64,000 bases of DNA from Deinococcus phoenicis (GCF_000599865.1 NZ_JHAC01000070.1:1-64000); one strand, 5' to 3'. Shown: positions 1 through 14,048, counted from the first letter of the stretch. Program-made: numbers and translations. The notes: generated by a model not told the origin, from the sequence alone.

Positions 1-43
1 GGGCTGGTTTCAACGGTGTGGCTATACCCTCACCCGGCAACCC

Positions 44-2179
44 TTATGAGCGCCGTCCTAGGGGGGTGATGGCCGAGGTTTCCGTGTCGATCAGGAGGGG
101 CTTGCTGTTGTAGCCACCTTTATAGAACAGATACCGGCCATTGCCGCTGGTGATGAAGTCCCTGCTGGAGACGCTGCCGCTGGGGGCGTTCTGGCTGTCG
201 ATCAGGCGGCTTTCCCCCGTGGCCGGGTCCCAGCAGTACAGGCCGTAGCTGGTGTACCCCGCGCCTTCGCTGGCTATGCCGGTGTACCAGAGGCGCCCCT
301 GGGCGTCGACCGCGCCGTAGAGCATGTTCGGCCCGCTTACCGGACGGGCCGTGTTCAGCCGGGTCACACTGCCGTCGTCCTTCAGGTGGTAGATGGCCGT
401 TGCCGGACCCGCATAGCCCGCGCTGATGGCGTAGGCGCCGCCTCCCGGCACCCGCAGCAGTTCGCCGTAGACATCGTTGAGGGTGACCTCGGCGGCGGCC
501 TGTCCGTCCAGATACCGGCGGAAGGTGATCTGCGGCGTAGCGGTGCCGGTCGTGGCCCTCTGGTAAGCCGCCATGATCCACACGCCCTGTGCGGCAGGCG
601 TGAGCGAGGAGGGGCTGGCCTGCACGTCCAGCAGGGTGCGGGCCGGTTTGATCTGGAGCGTGAGCGGGGTAGGGGACACCTTGCCGCCGCCGACCTGCGC
701 ACGGACCTCGCCCAGTGCCGCGCCTGGCGCCACCTGCACCGGCAGTTCGATGTGGGTGGTGGCGTTTGCCGTCAAGGGTACGGTGACCGGGGAAACGCTC
801 AACTCCGCCGGCAGGCCGTTCAGGGTCACGGTCACGCTGCCGGTCAAGCCGTCCTGCGGCGTGAGGCTCAGCGGCACCTTCAGGACAGCGCCCTGATACC
901 CGCTCAGGGTCGTGGTGCCGTAAGGCCCGTTCACGCCCACCTGGACGGAAGGCACGCGAATATCGGCGTACAGGCTGGCACCGCCGACCGTCTGGCCGCC
1001 CTGCCGGGCAAGCAGGTTCAGTGGCCCGCTGTAGGTGGCGGCGCTGTCATCCAGACTGAAGGTCAGCGTGGTCGTCACCGCCTGCGCGCCCATCCGGCCC
1101 AGGGCGCGCAGCAGCGGCGCTTTCCCAGGGCGCTGTGTCCCAAGGCTCGGTGTTCCCAAACTCTGGGCACCCAGGCTGGGCAGCGTCAGGGTGCCGGGGG
1201 TGACCACGACGCCGGGCAGGTCGGTCGACAGTGACACCTGACCTGACAGCCCGCCGTCCTGATAGACCGTGACCTCGCGCGTGACCGGTTGACCGGCCCG
1301 CAGCGTCAGCGCGGAGGGGTCGGCAAACTGGAACTCGGCCTGCCTGTCGGCCTGAACGAACCTCAGGCTCACGGGGGTGCCGGGAGGGATGCTGGTCAGG
1401 GTCGTCTGGTTGCCCGAACGGCTCAGCACCACGGCATTCCAGCCCGCCTTGAGCGTGAGGTCGAGGTTCAGCGTGGAGGAGCTGCACTGGGCCGTCCCGC
1501 TGAAGCGGGCCTCCGTGGCCGAGTAGAGCCGGGTCAGCAGCTTGCCGCCGTCCTGGGCCTGCGTCAGGCTCCCCAGCACATCCCCCTGCGCCGACAGGAG
1601 CACCACCTCGGCCAGGTCGATGGCGACATCGGGCACGCTGCTCGTCCCGCTGAACGTGCAGCCGCCCAGGAGGCTGAAGGTCTGGGCGGGCTGGGGCAAC
1701 GTGACGCTCACCGTGCCGTCGGCGGCGACGCGGCTTCCTGTCAGGGGTTGCAGGCTCTCGCTGCCCAGCGAGTAGAGGTCGGGCGTCAGCGCACCATAGG
1801 TCCAGCCGCTGAGCTTGCCGCTGAACCGGGCCGGATCGAGGGGGGTGCCGGATGGAGAGGCTGCCGTATACGCCAGCGTGACCGTCTTGCCCGCCTCCAG
1901 CGTGACGGTCTGCGCGGCAGGGGCCGTGAAGCCGTTCACCGCGCCCCCCTCGACCCTGAACACGTCCCCGGCCTTCAGGTCGCTGAACGTCTTGCTGACC
2001 GCCAGCATGCCGCTGAAGACCTGGGTCTGCGTGGTGGTATTCGTCACCGTCACGGGTGCGCTGGGGAGGCCCTCCAGCTTGACGGTCAGGGTGGGCGTGG
2101 ACGGCAGTGTGGGACCGGGGCAGGCGGTGAGCAGCACAGTGAGACCGAGCATGGCGCCGGGAAGGTGAAGTCTCTTCAT
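44..2179 (-). CDS. Large surface lipoprotein, function unknown
   Basis: A protein of 711 residues. It opens with a Lys/Arg-containing signal peptide and a lipobox ending in Leu-Thr-Ala-Cys, so it should be lipid-anchored on the outside of the cytoplasmic membrane. The middle is Thr/Ser/Val-rich and reads like stacked beta-sandwich modules. The C-terminal third has short blade-like segments (phrases such as GRLWYTGI and GRYLFYKG) that suggest a beta-propeller; this is inference. Around residues 335-360 a five-residue SLGxx unit is repeated three times. I start at the ATG; an in-frame GTG six bases upstream is closer to a TAGAAT hexamer and could be the true start. No catalytic motif was recognised. 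It is transcribed divergently from the leucine leader. Confidence 0.8.
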   Translation of the reverse strand: MKRLHLPGAMLGLTVLLTACPGPTLPSTPTLTVKLEGLPSAPVTVTNTTTQTQVFSGMLAVSKTFSDLKAGDVFRVEGGAVNGFTAPAAQTVTLEAGKTVTLAYTAASPSGTPLDPARFSGKLSGWTYGALTPDLYSLGSESLQPLTGSRVAADGTVSVTLPQPAQTFSLLGGCTFSGTSSVPDVAIDLAEVVLLSAQGDVLGSLTQAQDGGKLLTRLYSATEARFSGTAQCSSSTLNLDLTLKAGWNAVVLSRSGNQTTLTSIPPGTPVSLRFVQADRQAEFQFADPSALTLRAGQPVTREVTVYQDGGLSGQVSLSTDLPGVVVTPGTLTLPSLGAQSLGTPSLGTQRPGKAPLLRALGRMGAQAVTTTLTFSLDDSAATYSGPLNLLARQGGQTVGGASLYADIRVPSVQVGVNGPYGTTTLSGYQGAVLKVPLSLTPQDGLTGSVTVTLNGLPAELSVSPVTVPLTANATTHIELPVQVAPGAALGEVRAQVGGGKVSPTPLTLQIKPARTLLDVQASPSSLTPAAQGVWIMAAYQRATTGTATPQITFRRYLDGQAAAEVTLNDVYGELLRVPGGGAYAISAGYAGPATAIYHLKDDGSVTRLNTARPVSGPNMLYGAVDAQGRLWYTGIASEGAGYTSYGLYCWDPATGESRLIDSQNAPSGSVSSRDFITSGNGRYLFYKGGYNSKPLLIDTETSAITPLGRRS

Positions 2180-2190
2180 GAACACTCAGG

Positions 2191-2196
2191 ATTCTA
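2191..2196 (-). promoter_or_regulatory. -10 hexamer of the lipoprotein gene
   Basis: TAGAAT on the minus strand lies 11 bases before the ATG, or 5 before an upstream in-frame GTG. No good -35 is visible. Confidence 0.45.
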
Positions 2197-2341
2197 AGAG
2201 AAAGCCGGGGCCTGTGGATACGAGTTTCTGCATCCTGACCACCGTGAAGGCCCGGTCAGATGAAGGCGCATGCGAGGTGCCGAAGGCAGCCGGAGCCTGT
2301 GCCCGTCTACACGACTCCCTGGTCCTGTCGTGCCCGCGCGC

Positions 2342-2347
2342 TACACT
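2342..2347 (+). promoter_or_regulatory. -10 hexamer of the leucine leader transcript
   Basis: TACACT ends 8 bases before the ATG of the leader peptide, so the transcript would begin at or next to that ATG (leaderless). The same hexamer at similar spacing precedes five other genes in this window. No clear -35 is present. Confidence 0.6.
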
Positions 2348-2355
2348 TCCTCCTG

Positions 2356-2444
<89 letters not shown>

Positions 2445-2451
<7 letters not shown>

Positions 2452-2479
2452 GAAGCTCAAGTGGCTCCGGGGGCGTTTT
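2445..2479 (+). terminator. Intrinsic terminator (attenuator) before leuC
   Basis: CGCCCCCG at 2445-2452 pairs perfectly with CGGGGGCG at 2468-2475, with an inner AGC/GCT step, and is followed by TTTT and then GCGTTT. It lies inside the leuC leader, 46 bases before the leuC ATG, where only a conditional terminator makes sense. Confidence 0.7.
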
Positions 2480-2525
2480 GCGTTTCTGGGCGCGCATCTG
2501 AGAGGATGAGAGGAGTTGTGCGTGT

Positions 2526-3815
<1,290 letters not shown>

Positions 3816-3818
3816 GGG

Positions 3819-4067
3819 ATGGAGTGGGGCAGCACCGCGCCTTTCTGGCTGCTGGCCGACTTCGCGGCCGGCTGGTCGCTGGGCTGGCTGGCCGTGCGTG
3901 ACCGGCGCTGGGCGCTGGTGCCGGGCCTGCTGGTGCTGTGGGGCGTGTCCCGGATGCCGGCCCTGCCCTGGCGGGTCGGCGCAGGAACGGTGCTGGTCCC
4001 GGTGGTCGTGACGCTGTGCTTCTGGCTGGGTCTGGTGCTGTTCTTCCTGATCTTTCAGATTCCCTGA
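3819..4067 (+). CDS. Small membrane protein, unknown
   Basis: An 82-residue protein that begins three bases after the leuC stop codon. It contains two or three hydrophobic segments (about residues 8-25, 32-44 and 55-80) joined by short Arg-containing loops, and ends in a very hydrophobic Phe/Leu stretch. No family was recognised. The tight spacing suggests co-transcription with leuC. It has no obvious role in leucine synthesis. Confidence 0.7.
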   Translation: MEWGSTAPFWLLADFAAGWSLGWLAVRDRRWALVPGLLVLWGVSRMPALPWRVGAGTVLVPVVVTLCFWLGLVLFFLIFQIP

Positions 4068-4082
4068 AATACTGGAGTTCCT

Positions 4083-5375
<1,293 letters not shown>

Positions 5376-5402
5376 CCCCGCCCTCTGCCAAGGAGATTCC
5401 CC

Positions 5403-6981
<1,579 letters not shown>

Positions 6982-6988
6982 GCGGGAG

Positions 6989-7017
6989 CAGCGTGAGGGC
7001 AGAGGCATCCGTTGGCC
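6989..7017. terminator. Bidirectional terminator between leuB and a small minus-strand gene
   Basis: AGGGCAGAGG pairs with CCTCTGCCCT across a short loop, between the convergent ends of leuB and the 56-residue ORF. The decamer AGGGCAGAGG (less its first base) reappears in the terminator after uppP. Confidence 0.6.
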
Positions 7018-7034
7018 CTCTGCCCTCGCCGCTT

Positions 7035-7205
7035 TTACGGCCTCTTTTCCAGCTCGCGCAGGCGGGCTTCCAGTTCGCGGAGCCGTGCAGACTCACCAGC
7101 GTCCCGGGCGCGGCGGGTGGCCCTTACCAGGATGGAGAGACTCCCCAGCAGCACCGCGAAGACCAGCAGCAGCAGGAGCAGTTCTCCGGCACCGATATTG
7201 AGCAT
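7035..7205 (-). CDS. Small single-span membrane protein with coiled coil
   Basis: A 56-residue ORF convergent with leuB, too short for routine calling. It starts MLNIGAGE, continues with a Leu/Val-rich transmembrane stretch (about residues 9-28), and ends in a charged helix with repeated RLRELEARLRELE, typical of a short coiled coil. The layout resembles small membrane-anchored scaffold or cell-envelope proteins. No named family was recognised. It ends at the hairpin shared with leuB. Confidence 0.6.
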   Translation of the reverse strand: MLNIGAGELLLLLLVFAVLLGSLSILVRATRRARDAGESARLRELEARLRELEKRP

Positions 7206-7273
7206 GTCCCAGTTTACCCGGGCACCTTGCGGGCTGACTGCGGCAGCTCATCTTCCCCCCTCGCCCGCCGTGC

Positions 7274-7279
7274 TAGACC
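7274..7279 (+). promoter_or_regulatory. -10-like hexamer of the amidase gene
   Basis: TAGACC ends 6 bases before the ATG at 7286. It departs from TANNNT only at the last base. Leaderless start is plausible. Confidence 0.4.
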
Positions 7280-7285
7280 CCTGCC

Positions 7286-9184
7286 ATGCCCCTGCGCCGC
7301 GCTGCCCTGTCGCTCGCCCTGCTCGCCGCTCCTGCCCTGACCGTGGCCCGCGCCGCGCCCGAAGTCTTTGTCGCCTACCCGCCGGAGGGCCACCGGGTCA
7401 CCTTCGACCACGTTCTGCTGGAAGGCAGCGTGCCGCCCGGCGCGAACCTGAAGATCAGTGGGCAGGCGGTGGCGGTCGGCGCGGACGGCCTGTTCATCCT
7501 GTGGTGGCCGCTAGGTCCCGGCACGAACGACCTGCGCCTGAGCAGCACCCTGAACGGGCAGACCGGCACCCGGACGCTGCGGGTGATCCGCACGGTGGCG
7601 GCGCCTCTGCCCGCGACCCCCACGCAGATCGACCGGGGAAGCGTGACGCCGCGCGCCGCCCTGGAGTTCTGGGATGCGGCGGGCGACGCGCCGGATGAAC
7701 GGACCGTCATGGTGGGTTTCCGGGGGTCGCCGGGGGGGCAAGCGGTTTTCCGGGTGGGGGGCGGGCAACCGGCACCGCTGCGCGAGGTGGGTGCGGGACG
7801 GTACGAGGCCGCCTACGTGCTGCCCGTCTCGGCCCGGCTTGAGCGGGCACCGGTCACCGTGAGCCTGACCGGGCGCGACGGCAAAACGGTAACGGCCACC
7901 GCCCCCGGACGCCTCAGCAGCACGGGGAGCGGCCCCCGCAGCGGCACCCAGCAGCCCGGCACGGTGCGGGGCCTGGGCCTGAACGACGCCGGCAACGCGG
8001 CCACCACCCTGGACGGCGAAGCCTTCCTGTACCCGCGTGACGGCATGACCTTCACCCTGGTGGGGCGGCAGGGGGAGGACGTGCGTGCCCGCCTCGCGCC
8101 CGGCGTGAGTGTGCTGCTGACCGAGAAACAACTCGGCGTGACGCCCGGTGTGCCTGCGCCGAGCCGGGGCGGAACCGTGACGCTGGATACGGCTGACCCG
8201 GCTGCACCTCTCCCCGTCGCCGCGCCTCCGGCCATTCCCGCCACGCCTCTGCCGCAGGTCCTCCCTTCGGCGGAGGCCGGGACGCCCCCGGTCCCCCAGC
8301 CCGCCCCCAGCGGGGACCTGCGGGTCCGGGTGCCGCTGGGTGGGGCACGCGTGCCCTTCACGGTCACGCAGGAGCAGGGAGGCCGCCGCCTGGCGCTCAC
8401 CCTGTACGGTCTGGACATTCCCCCCACACTGCCCGCGCCCCTGGTCGATCCGCTGATCGCGCGGGCGGACGTTCAGCCCCTAGGCCTCGGCGTGACCCGG
8501 CTGACGCTGGACCTCACGGCCCCGCAGGCGTGGGGCTTTACCGCGAACTATGACGGCGGCGACCTGCTGCTGACGGTCCGCCGTCCGCCGCTGCTCGGCG
8601 TGGCGCGGCCCCTCGCCGGGCGCGTGATCGTGCTGGATGCCGGGCACGGCGGCACACAGTTCGGGGGGGCGGGGAGTCTGCGCGTGCCGGAAAAGGACCT
8701 AACCCTGCCCATTGCCCGGCGCGCCGCCGAGTTGCTGCGGGAGCGGGGGGCGCAGGTGATCCTGACCCGCGACGCGGACGTGACCCTGGGCCTGTACGAG
8801 CGCGACCTGACCGCCGAGGCGGCCCAGGCCGACCTGCTGGTGTCCATCCACGCCAATGCCCTGCCCGACGGGCGCGATCCTCGCGGCATTCGTGGCCCGG
8901 AAGTGTATTTCACGCATCCGCAGGCGCGGGCACCGGCGGACGCGCTTCTGGCCGCGCTGCGCCGCACGCTGCCCGACCTCGGCCCCGGCGCGGGTCTGAA
9001 GCCCGGCGCGAATCTGGCCCTGACACGCCCCACCACCCAGCCCAGCCTGCTGATCGAGACGGCTTACCTGACCGACCCACAGAACCTCCGCACCCTGATG
9101 GACCCCGCCGGGCGTGAGCGCTTCGCGCAGGCGATCGCGGCGGGCATCGCGGACTTCTACGCGGCGCAGGCGGGCGCACGGTAG
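7286..9184 (+). CDS. N-acetylmuramoyl-L-alanine amidase (Amidase_3), exported
   Basis: A 632-residue exported zinc amidase that cleaves the lactyl bond between MurNAc and the stem peptide in peptidoglycan. It has a signal peptide at residues 1-25, beta-rich N-terminal modules (the first resembles a copper-amine-oxidase-like or Ig-like domain) and a Pro/Ala-rich linker around residues 290-345. The catalytic domain runs from about 445 to the end. Zinc ligands are H454 (DAGHGG), E469 (PEKD) and H522 (SIHAN); the catalytic Glu is E591 (LIETAY). It is much longer than the minimal 200-residue domain, so the N-terminal region probably targets the wall. A second family member lies at 52527. Confidence 0.9.
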   Translation: MPLRRAALSLALLAAPALTVARAAPEVFVAYPPEGHRVTFDHVLLEGSVPPGANLKISGQAVAVGADGLFILWWPLGPGTNDLRLSSTLNGQTGTRTLRVIRTVAAPLPATPTQIDRGSVTPRAALEFWDAAGDAPDERTVMVGFRGSPGGQAVFRVGGGQPAPLREVGAGRYEAAYVLPVSARLERAPVTVSLTGRDGKTVTATAPGRLSSTGSGPRSGTQQPGTVRGLGLNDAGNAATTLDGEAFLYPRDGMTFTLVGRQGEDVRARLAPGVSVLLTEKQLGVTPGVPAPSRGGTVTLDTADPAAPLPVAAPPAIPATPLPQVLPSAEAGTPPVPQPAPSGDLRVRVPLGGARVPFTVTQEQGGRRLALTLYGLDIPPTLPAPLVDPLIARADVQPLGLGVTRLTLDLTAPQAWGFTANYDGGDLLLTVRRPPLLGVARPLAGRVIVLDAGHGGTQFGGAGSLRVPEKDLTLPIARRAAELLRERGAQVILTRDADVTLGLYERDLTAEAAQADLLVSIHANALPDGRDPRGIRGPEVYFTHPQARAPADALLAALRRTLPDLGPGAGLKPGANLALTRPTTQPSLLIETAYLTDPQNLRTLMDPAGRERFAQAIAAGIADFYAAQAGAR

Positions 9185-9289
9185 AGCAGTTGTCCGAATT
9201 CCGCCGGAGGAGGGAAAGCGCCTGCAACAGCTCCCTTCTCTGCTTCGGCGCCTGGCAAGTCCCAAACGCTCTCCTGAGTTCACGCGCTG
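9185..9289 (+). repeat. Dispersed non-coding repeat, copy 1
   Basis: This stretch of roughly 105 bases begins right after the amidase stop codon. It aligns with the reverse strand of 51508-51611. Shared blocks include GAGCAGTT, CCGGAGGAGG, CTCCCTTCTCT and GGCAAGTCCC, in the same order and at nearly the same spacing. It lacks coding character. It resembles the small non-coding repeats known from Deinococcus genomes (established for that genus; the assignment here is inference). Confidence 0.65.
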
Positions 9290-9416
9290 TCTTGGGCAGA
9301 ACGGCACCCGTGTGGGGCCTGCCCGCTGCCCGCCCGGTCATGAAGAAGGTCCCTTTTTGACAACGGCTCTAAATACCGTCCGGGCGGCCCTTCAGCCTTC
9401 CGTCATGCCTGCCGGG

Positions 9417-9422
9417 TACGCT
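9417..9422 (+). promoter_or_regulatory. -10 hexamer, leaderless type
   Basis: TACGCT ends 6 bases before the ATG at 9429 and decides that start over an upstream in-frame ATG at 9405. Confidence 0.5.
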
Positions 9423-9428
9423 CGGCGT

Positions 9429-9941
9429 ATGTCTTCCCGCGTTCTGGCCCTCGCGGCCCTGCTGGCCCTGCCGTCCCCTGCCGGAGCGCAGGAAAGTCCC
9501 CCCGCCATACCGCAGACAGGCACCGTGGAGGGCACCCTTCCCCCGGCCTTTTCTCTGCTGGACGGCGTGACGGCCCTGCTGACCGCGCCGCGCACCGTCG
9601 CCGGACCTGTCCCCCTGACCCTGACGCTGAACAGCAGCCTCACCGTGCCGGTGACGTTTGCGGCCGCACGCGACAATGACCAGAACTGCGCCGCCGCGCC
9701 GACGGTGCGCGTCCTGCGGGTCGGCACGCGCGAGGTGGTGTATCCGGTCCCCGGTGCCTCCCCCCGCATCTGCACCCAGGACCTGCTGGGCAAAACGGCT
9801 CCTGCGCGTGGCAACGCCGTCTTTACCCGTACCCTTGACCTGCCCGCCGGGGACTACATGATCGAAGGGTGGTTCGCCGGCTTCGGCAACGACCTGCGCG
9901 TGAAGGTACCCGCCCAGCCCGTGCGCGTCACGGTCCGGTAA
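9429..9941 (+). CDS. Exported BsuPI-like beta-sandwich protein 1
   Basis: A 170-residue protein with a signal peptide ending near AGAQE. The mature part has an immunoglobulin-like layout: a strand with LTLTLNSSLTVPVTF, a central region with two cysteines (NCAA and RICTQ), then LPAGDYMIEGWF near the end. That last pattern, a G-Y strand after a proline-rich hinge, recurs in the next two genes and resembles the BsuPI (intracellular proteinase inhibitor) fold. The relationship is inferred from pattern only. It is first in a run of three exported genes that probably form an operon. Confidence 0.65.
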   Translation: MSSRVLALAALLALPSPAGAQESPPAIPQTGTVEGTLPPAFSLLDGVTALLTAPRTVAGPVPLTLTLNSSLTVPVTFAAARDNDQNCAAAPTVRVLRVGTREVVYPVPGASPRICTQDLLGKTAPARGNAVFTRTLDLPAGDYMIEGWFAGFGNDLRVKVPAQPVRVTVR

Positions 9942-9952
9942 GGAGGTCAGTG

Positions 9953-10450
9953 ATGAGGCGCCTGCTCCTCCCCGTGCTGCCGTTCCTGCTGGGCAGTTGT
10001 GCGCTGCTCGGGGGCCTGCCCACCGGACGGGCGGAACCGGCCCCGGTCACCGCGTCTGCCGAGGCTGCCGCCCCCCTCACCGCGCAGGCCGGGGCCATGC
10101 CGTCCCCACAGGGCGTGACGGTCACCCTCACGCTGCGGAACGGCAGCGGCCAGCCCCTCGGCCTGCGCTATGCCGCCCAGGTCAACTGGGGAAGCTGCGG
10201 CCTGCCGCCTTACGTCGCCCTGGCGCAGGTGGACGGGACGCCCGTGTCCGCCCCGACCTCCGGCGAGCGCCTCACCTGCCCCGAACTCCAGTTCACCCGC
10301 ACCCTCGCGCCGGGCGAGACGCTGAGCCTGAAACGCACGTTGCCGCCCCTCGCGCCCGGAACGTACACGCTGACGGCGTGGTTCGACGGCACGGCGGGCG
10401 GCGAGCCGGTGCGGGTGCAGGCGATGCCAGTGATAGTGGAGGTGAAGTGA
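9953..10450 (+). CDS. BsuPI-like lipoprotein 2
   Basis: A 165-residue lipoprotein. The signal peptide ends in a lipobox with Leu-Gly-Ser-Cys. The mature domain repeats the layout of its upstream neighbour: VTLTLRNGSGQPLGLRY, paired cysteines (SCGLP and LTCPE), LAPGETLSLKRTL, then APGTYTLTAWFDG. AGGAGG lies 7 bases before the ATG and 11 bases separate it from the gene before. Its stop codon overlaps the GTG start of the third gene. A protease-inhibitor-like or adhesion role is possible but not shown. Confidence 0.68.
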   Translation: MRRLLLPVLPFLLGSCALLGGLPTGRAEPAPVTASAEAAAPLTAQAGAMPSPQGVTVTLTLRNGSGQPLGLRYAAQVNWGSCGLPPYVALAQVDGTPVSAPTSGERLTCPELQFTRTLAPGETLSLKRTLPPLAPGTYTLTAWFDGTAGGEPVRVQAMPVIVEVK

Positions 10451-11505
10451 ATCGCCTGCTCCCCCTCCTCATCCTCACCCTCTGTGCCACCGCCCATGCC
10501 GACCCCAACGCGCCGCTGATCTTCCAGCTCCAGCCCACCCAGTACCACGCCTACCGGAACGACCCGCCGCCACCCCTGACCCTCACGCTGACGCTGCAAA
10601 ATCCCACCGCGCAGGCCGTGCCCCTGAAGTGCCTGGCGGTGGGTGCGCCCGTGCTGAAGCGGTTCACGGCCTATCAGAACGGTCAGGCCGTGAACCGGCT
10701 GGAACAGCTGGGCCAGCTGGCACCTGTGGGAAACGCCCCCACCTGCCGCGAGGTGGGCGAGGTTCTCGCCGTGCCCGCCCGCACCACCTCCACCTACACG
10801 CGGGCGCTGGGGCCGCAGAAGGTGGGGGCGCAGGTGGAATATGTCGCGGGCTGGAACGTGAGCCTCCGCCCCGGCTTTGGCTGGCTCCAGCGGGCCTCCG
10901 CCTCCGCCCTGGTGGTGCCAGAGGACCGGCCCATTCCGACGCCGCATCCCCGGGCCTATCAAGACGCTCTGGATGCCAGCCATGCCGAATGGCAGACCCG
11001 CACCAGCCGCGACGTTCCAGCGGACCAGCGCCTTTCCTTCCGCTTGGCCGACCAGGTCTCGCGTCAGGCTTTCCTGGCCGAACTGAAAAAACGCGGGCTG
11101 GACGCGGGCAAGATTGATATTGAAGTCGCGCCGCCTGTCCGGTTGCCCACCCGGCCGGGTTTCGCCCACGCGGCACAAGTGGTTGTCCTACCCACGAACA
11201 AGGGTTACACCTTCGCGCTGAAGGTCACGAACAGGACCGGCGGGCCACTGAAGGTCTATCAGGCTGTCTGTGAACCCCTCGCCCTTGAGCGCGTCTCTGG
11301 TGGCCTGCGCGTCTGGCAGGTGGGAAATGGGCCATGTCCGGCGATGGCTCCTGCGGCTCTCCTCCTCCAGCCCGGCCAGTCCACCACCCGCGAGGCCAGA
11401 TGGGACGGCACGAACAGCGTCGGCCAGCGCGTCCCGACCGGTCAGTACCGCGTGAGGATGGGCCTGGGGCAGTTCGTGGGCGAGGCCGTCTTTACCGTGA
11501 AGTGA
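10447..11505 (+). CDS. Exported protein with two BsuPI-like domains
   Basis: A 352-residue protein that starts at a GTG overlapping the previous stop (GTGA), so it is translationally coupled. The signal peptide ends at TAHAD. Domain 1 (about residues 20-150) has LTLTLQNPTAQAVPLKC and a second cysteine in APTCRE. Domain 2 (about 235-352) has YTFALKVTNRTGGPL, cysteines in AVCEP and GPCPA, then REARWDGTNSVGQRVPTGQYRVRM, which is close to the typical C-terminal motif of BsuPI domains. A short helical linker lies between them. The three adjacent genes look like duplications of one exported domain. Confidence 0.65.
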   Translation: MNRLLPLLILTLCATAHADPNAPLIFQLQPTQYHAYRNDPPPPLTLTLTLQNPTAQAVPLKCLAVGAPVLKRFTAYQNGQAVNRLEQLGQLAPVGNAPTCREVGEVLAVPARTTSTYTRALGPQKVGAQVEYVAGWNVSLRPGFGWLQRASASALVVPEDRPIPTPHPRAYQDALDASHAEWQTRTSRDVPADQRLSFRLADQVSRQAFLAELKKRGLDAGKIDIEVAPPVRLPTRPGFAHAAQVVVLPTNKGYTFALKVTNRTGGPLKVYQAVCEPLALERVSGGLRVWQVGNGPCPAMAPAALLLQPGQSTTREARWDGTNSVGQRVPTGQYRVRMGLGQFVGEAVFTVK

Positions 11506-11525
11506 GGCCGCCTGCCCACTCGCCC

Positions 11526-11972
11526 CTACTCCCCCAGATCGATCAGCGTCAGCCCGAACTCCTTGTTGAACTTGCGCCGCAGGTGGGTGGGCTGCTCGGT
11601 CAGGGTCACTTCCAGGGTGGGTTTGACGTGACCGCGCAGCAGGTGGCCGCCCATCGCGGTGCCGTCGCGCCTCCCGATCACCAGGTGGGCGTGGACCTGC
11701 GGCGTGCCGTCCTCCTTCAGCGCCACGTTGCCCAGCAGGCTCAGCACCTCCACCTGCTCGTTCACCTCGGTGGGCACGTATTCCTGCGCCTCCACGTCGT
11801 AGAAGCCGAACTTCACGCCGCTCAACGCCCCGATGGCCGTGAAGGCGGCGGCGTCGAGCTGCTGTTCGCGGGCAAAGGCTTGCAGGCCCTGCGCCACCTC
11901 ATCCCCCGCCGCGAAGACGAGGACGAAGGTGCGTTCCCCGGTGGGGCTGGTCTGGAGAAGTTTGCCTTCCAT
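11526..11972 (-). CDS. PPC/DUF296 domain protein
   Basis: A 148-residue PCC-type protein of the PPC (DUF296) family, a small fold that forms trimers and is found fused to AT-hooks in plants and alone in bacteria. Family marks are the N-terminal FVLVFAAGDEV, AAFTAIGALSGVKFGFYD, and HAHLVIGRRDGTAMGGHLL with its HxH metal-type motif. The bacterial stand-alone protein has no firmly known function; DNA binding has often been proposed. It is convergent with the exported-protein operon and divergent from argS. Confidence 0.85.
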   Translation of the reverse strand: MEGKLLQTSPTGERTFVLVFAAGDEVAQGLQAFAREQQLDAAAFTAIGALSGVKFGFYDVEAQEYVPTEVNEQVEVLSLLGNVALKEDGTPQVHAHLVIGRRDGTAMGGHLLRGHVKPTLEVTLTEQPTHLRRKFNKEFGLTLIDLGE

Positions 11973-12086
11973 ACCCCAGCGTACCCGGTCGCCGCTCCCG
12001 AACAGTTCAGGAAAGTGCCGAAAGGCCCATTCACGGTGCGGAACCCGGCGTTTTTCCTTCGCGCCTCCGCCCGGCCCGAAACTGGA

Positions 12087-12092
12087 TAAAAT
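12087..12092 (+). promoter_or_regulatory. -10 hexamer of argS
   Basis: TAAAAT ends 8 bases before the argS ATG, consistent with a leaderless or near-leaderless transcript. Confidence 0.5.
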
Positions 12093-12100
12093 CTCCGGTT

Positions 12101-13930
<1,830 letters not shown>

Positions 13931-13942
13931 GGGCGCCCGCCC

Positions 13943-13980
13943 AGGGTTCCCGGCTCCTGGTGGGGTCGGGAACCCTTTTG
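13943..13980 (+). terminator. argS terminator
   Basis: GGGTTCCC and GGGAACCC form a hairpin followed at once by TTTT, just after the argS stop codon. Confidence 0.8.
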
Positions 13981-14003
13981 ACTTGCCAGCACCAGAGAAT
14001 GAC

Positions 14004-14035
14004 CCGGGTAATATTGACAACTCAATTTTACCCGG
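14004..14035. promoter_or_regulatory. Near-perfect inverted repeat, candidate operator
   Basis: CCGGGTAATATTG (14004-14016) and CAATTTTACCCGG (14023-14035) are inverted copies matching at 12 of 13 positions, with a 6-base spacer. The repeat covers the -35 box and most of the promoter spacer, so a bound dimeric repressor would block RNA polymerase. No regulator gene lies next to it. Confidence 0.7.
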
Positions 14036-14042
14036 ATAATAT
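14014..14042 (+). promoter_or_regulatory. Canonical sigma-70 promoter, leaderless
   Basis: TTGACA at 14014-14019, exactly 17 bases, then TAATAT at 14037-14042, with the ATG only 6 bases later. It is the only near-consensus two-box promoter I found in the window. Confidence 0.85.
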
Positions 14043-14048
14043 TCCTGC

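Noticed and set aside
386..1234. Long ORF opposite the lipoprotein gene
   Set aside because: Composition is Arg/Gly/Ala-rich as expected for shadow frames in GC-rich DNA; the lipoprotein frame has a signal peptide and protein-like content. Many similar shadow frames elsewhere were rejected for the same reason.
9357..9362. Perfect TTGACA in the spacer before 9429
   Set aside because: No -10 at 16-18 bases downstream; the TAAATA nearby is only 7 bases away.
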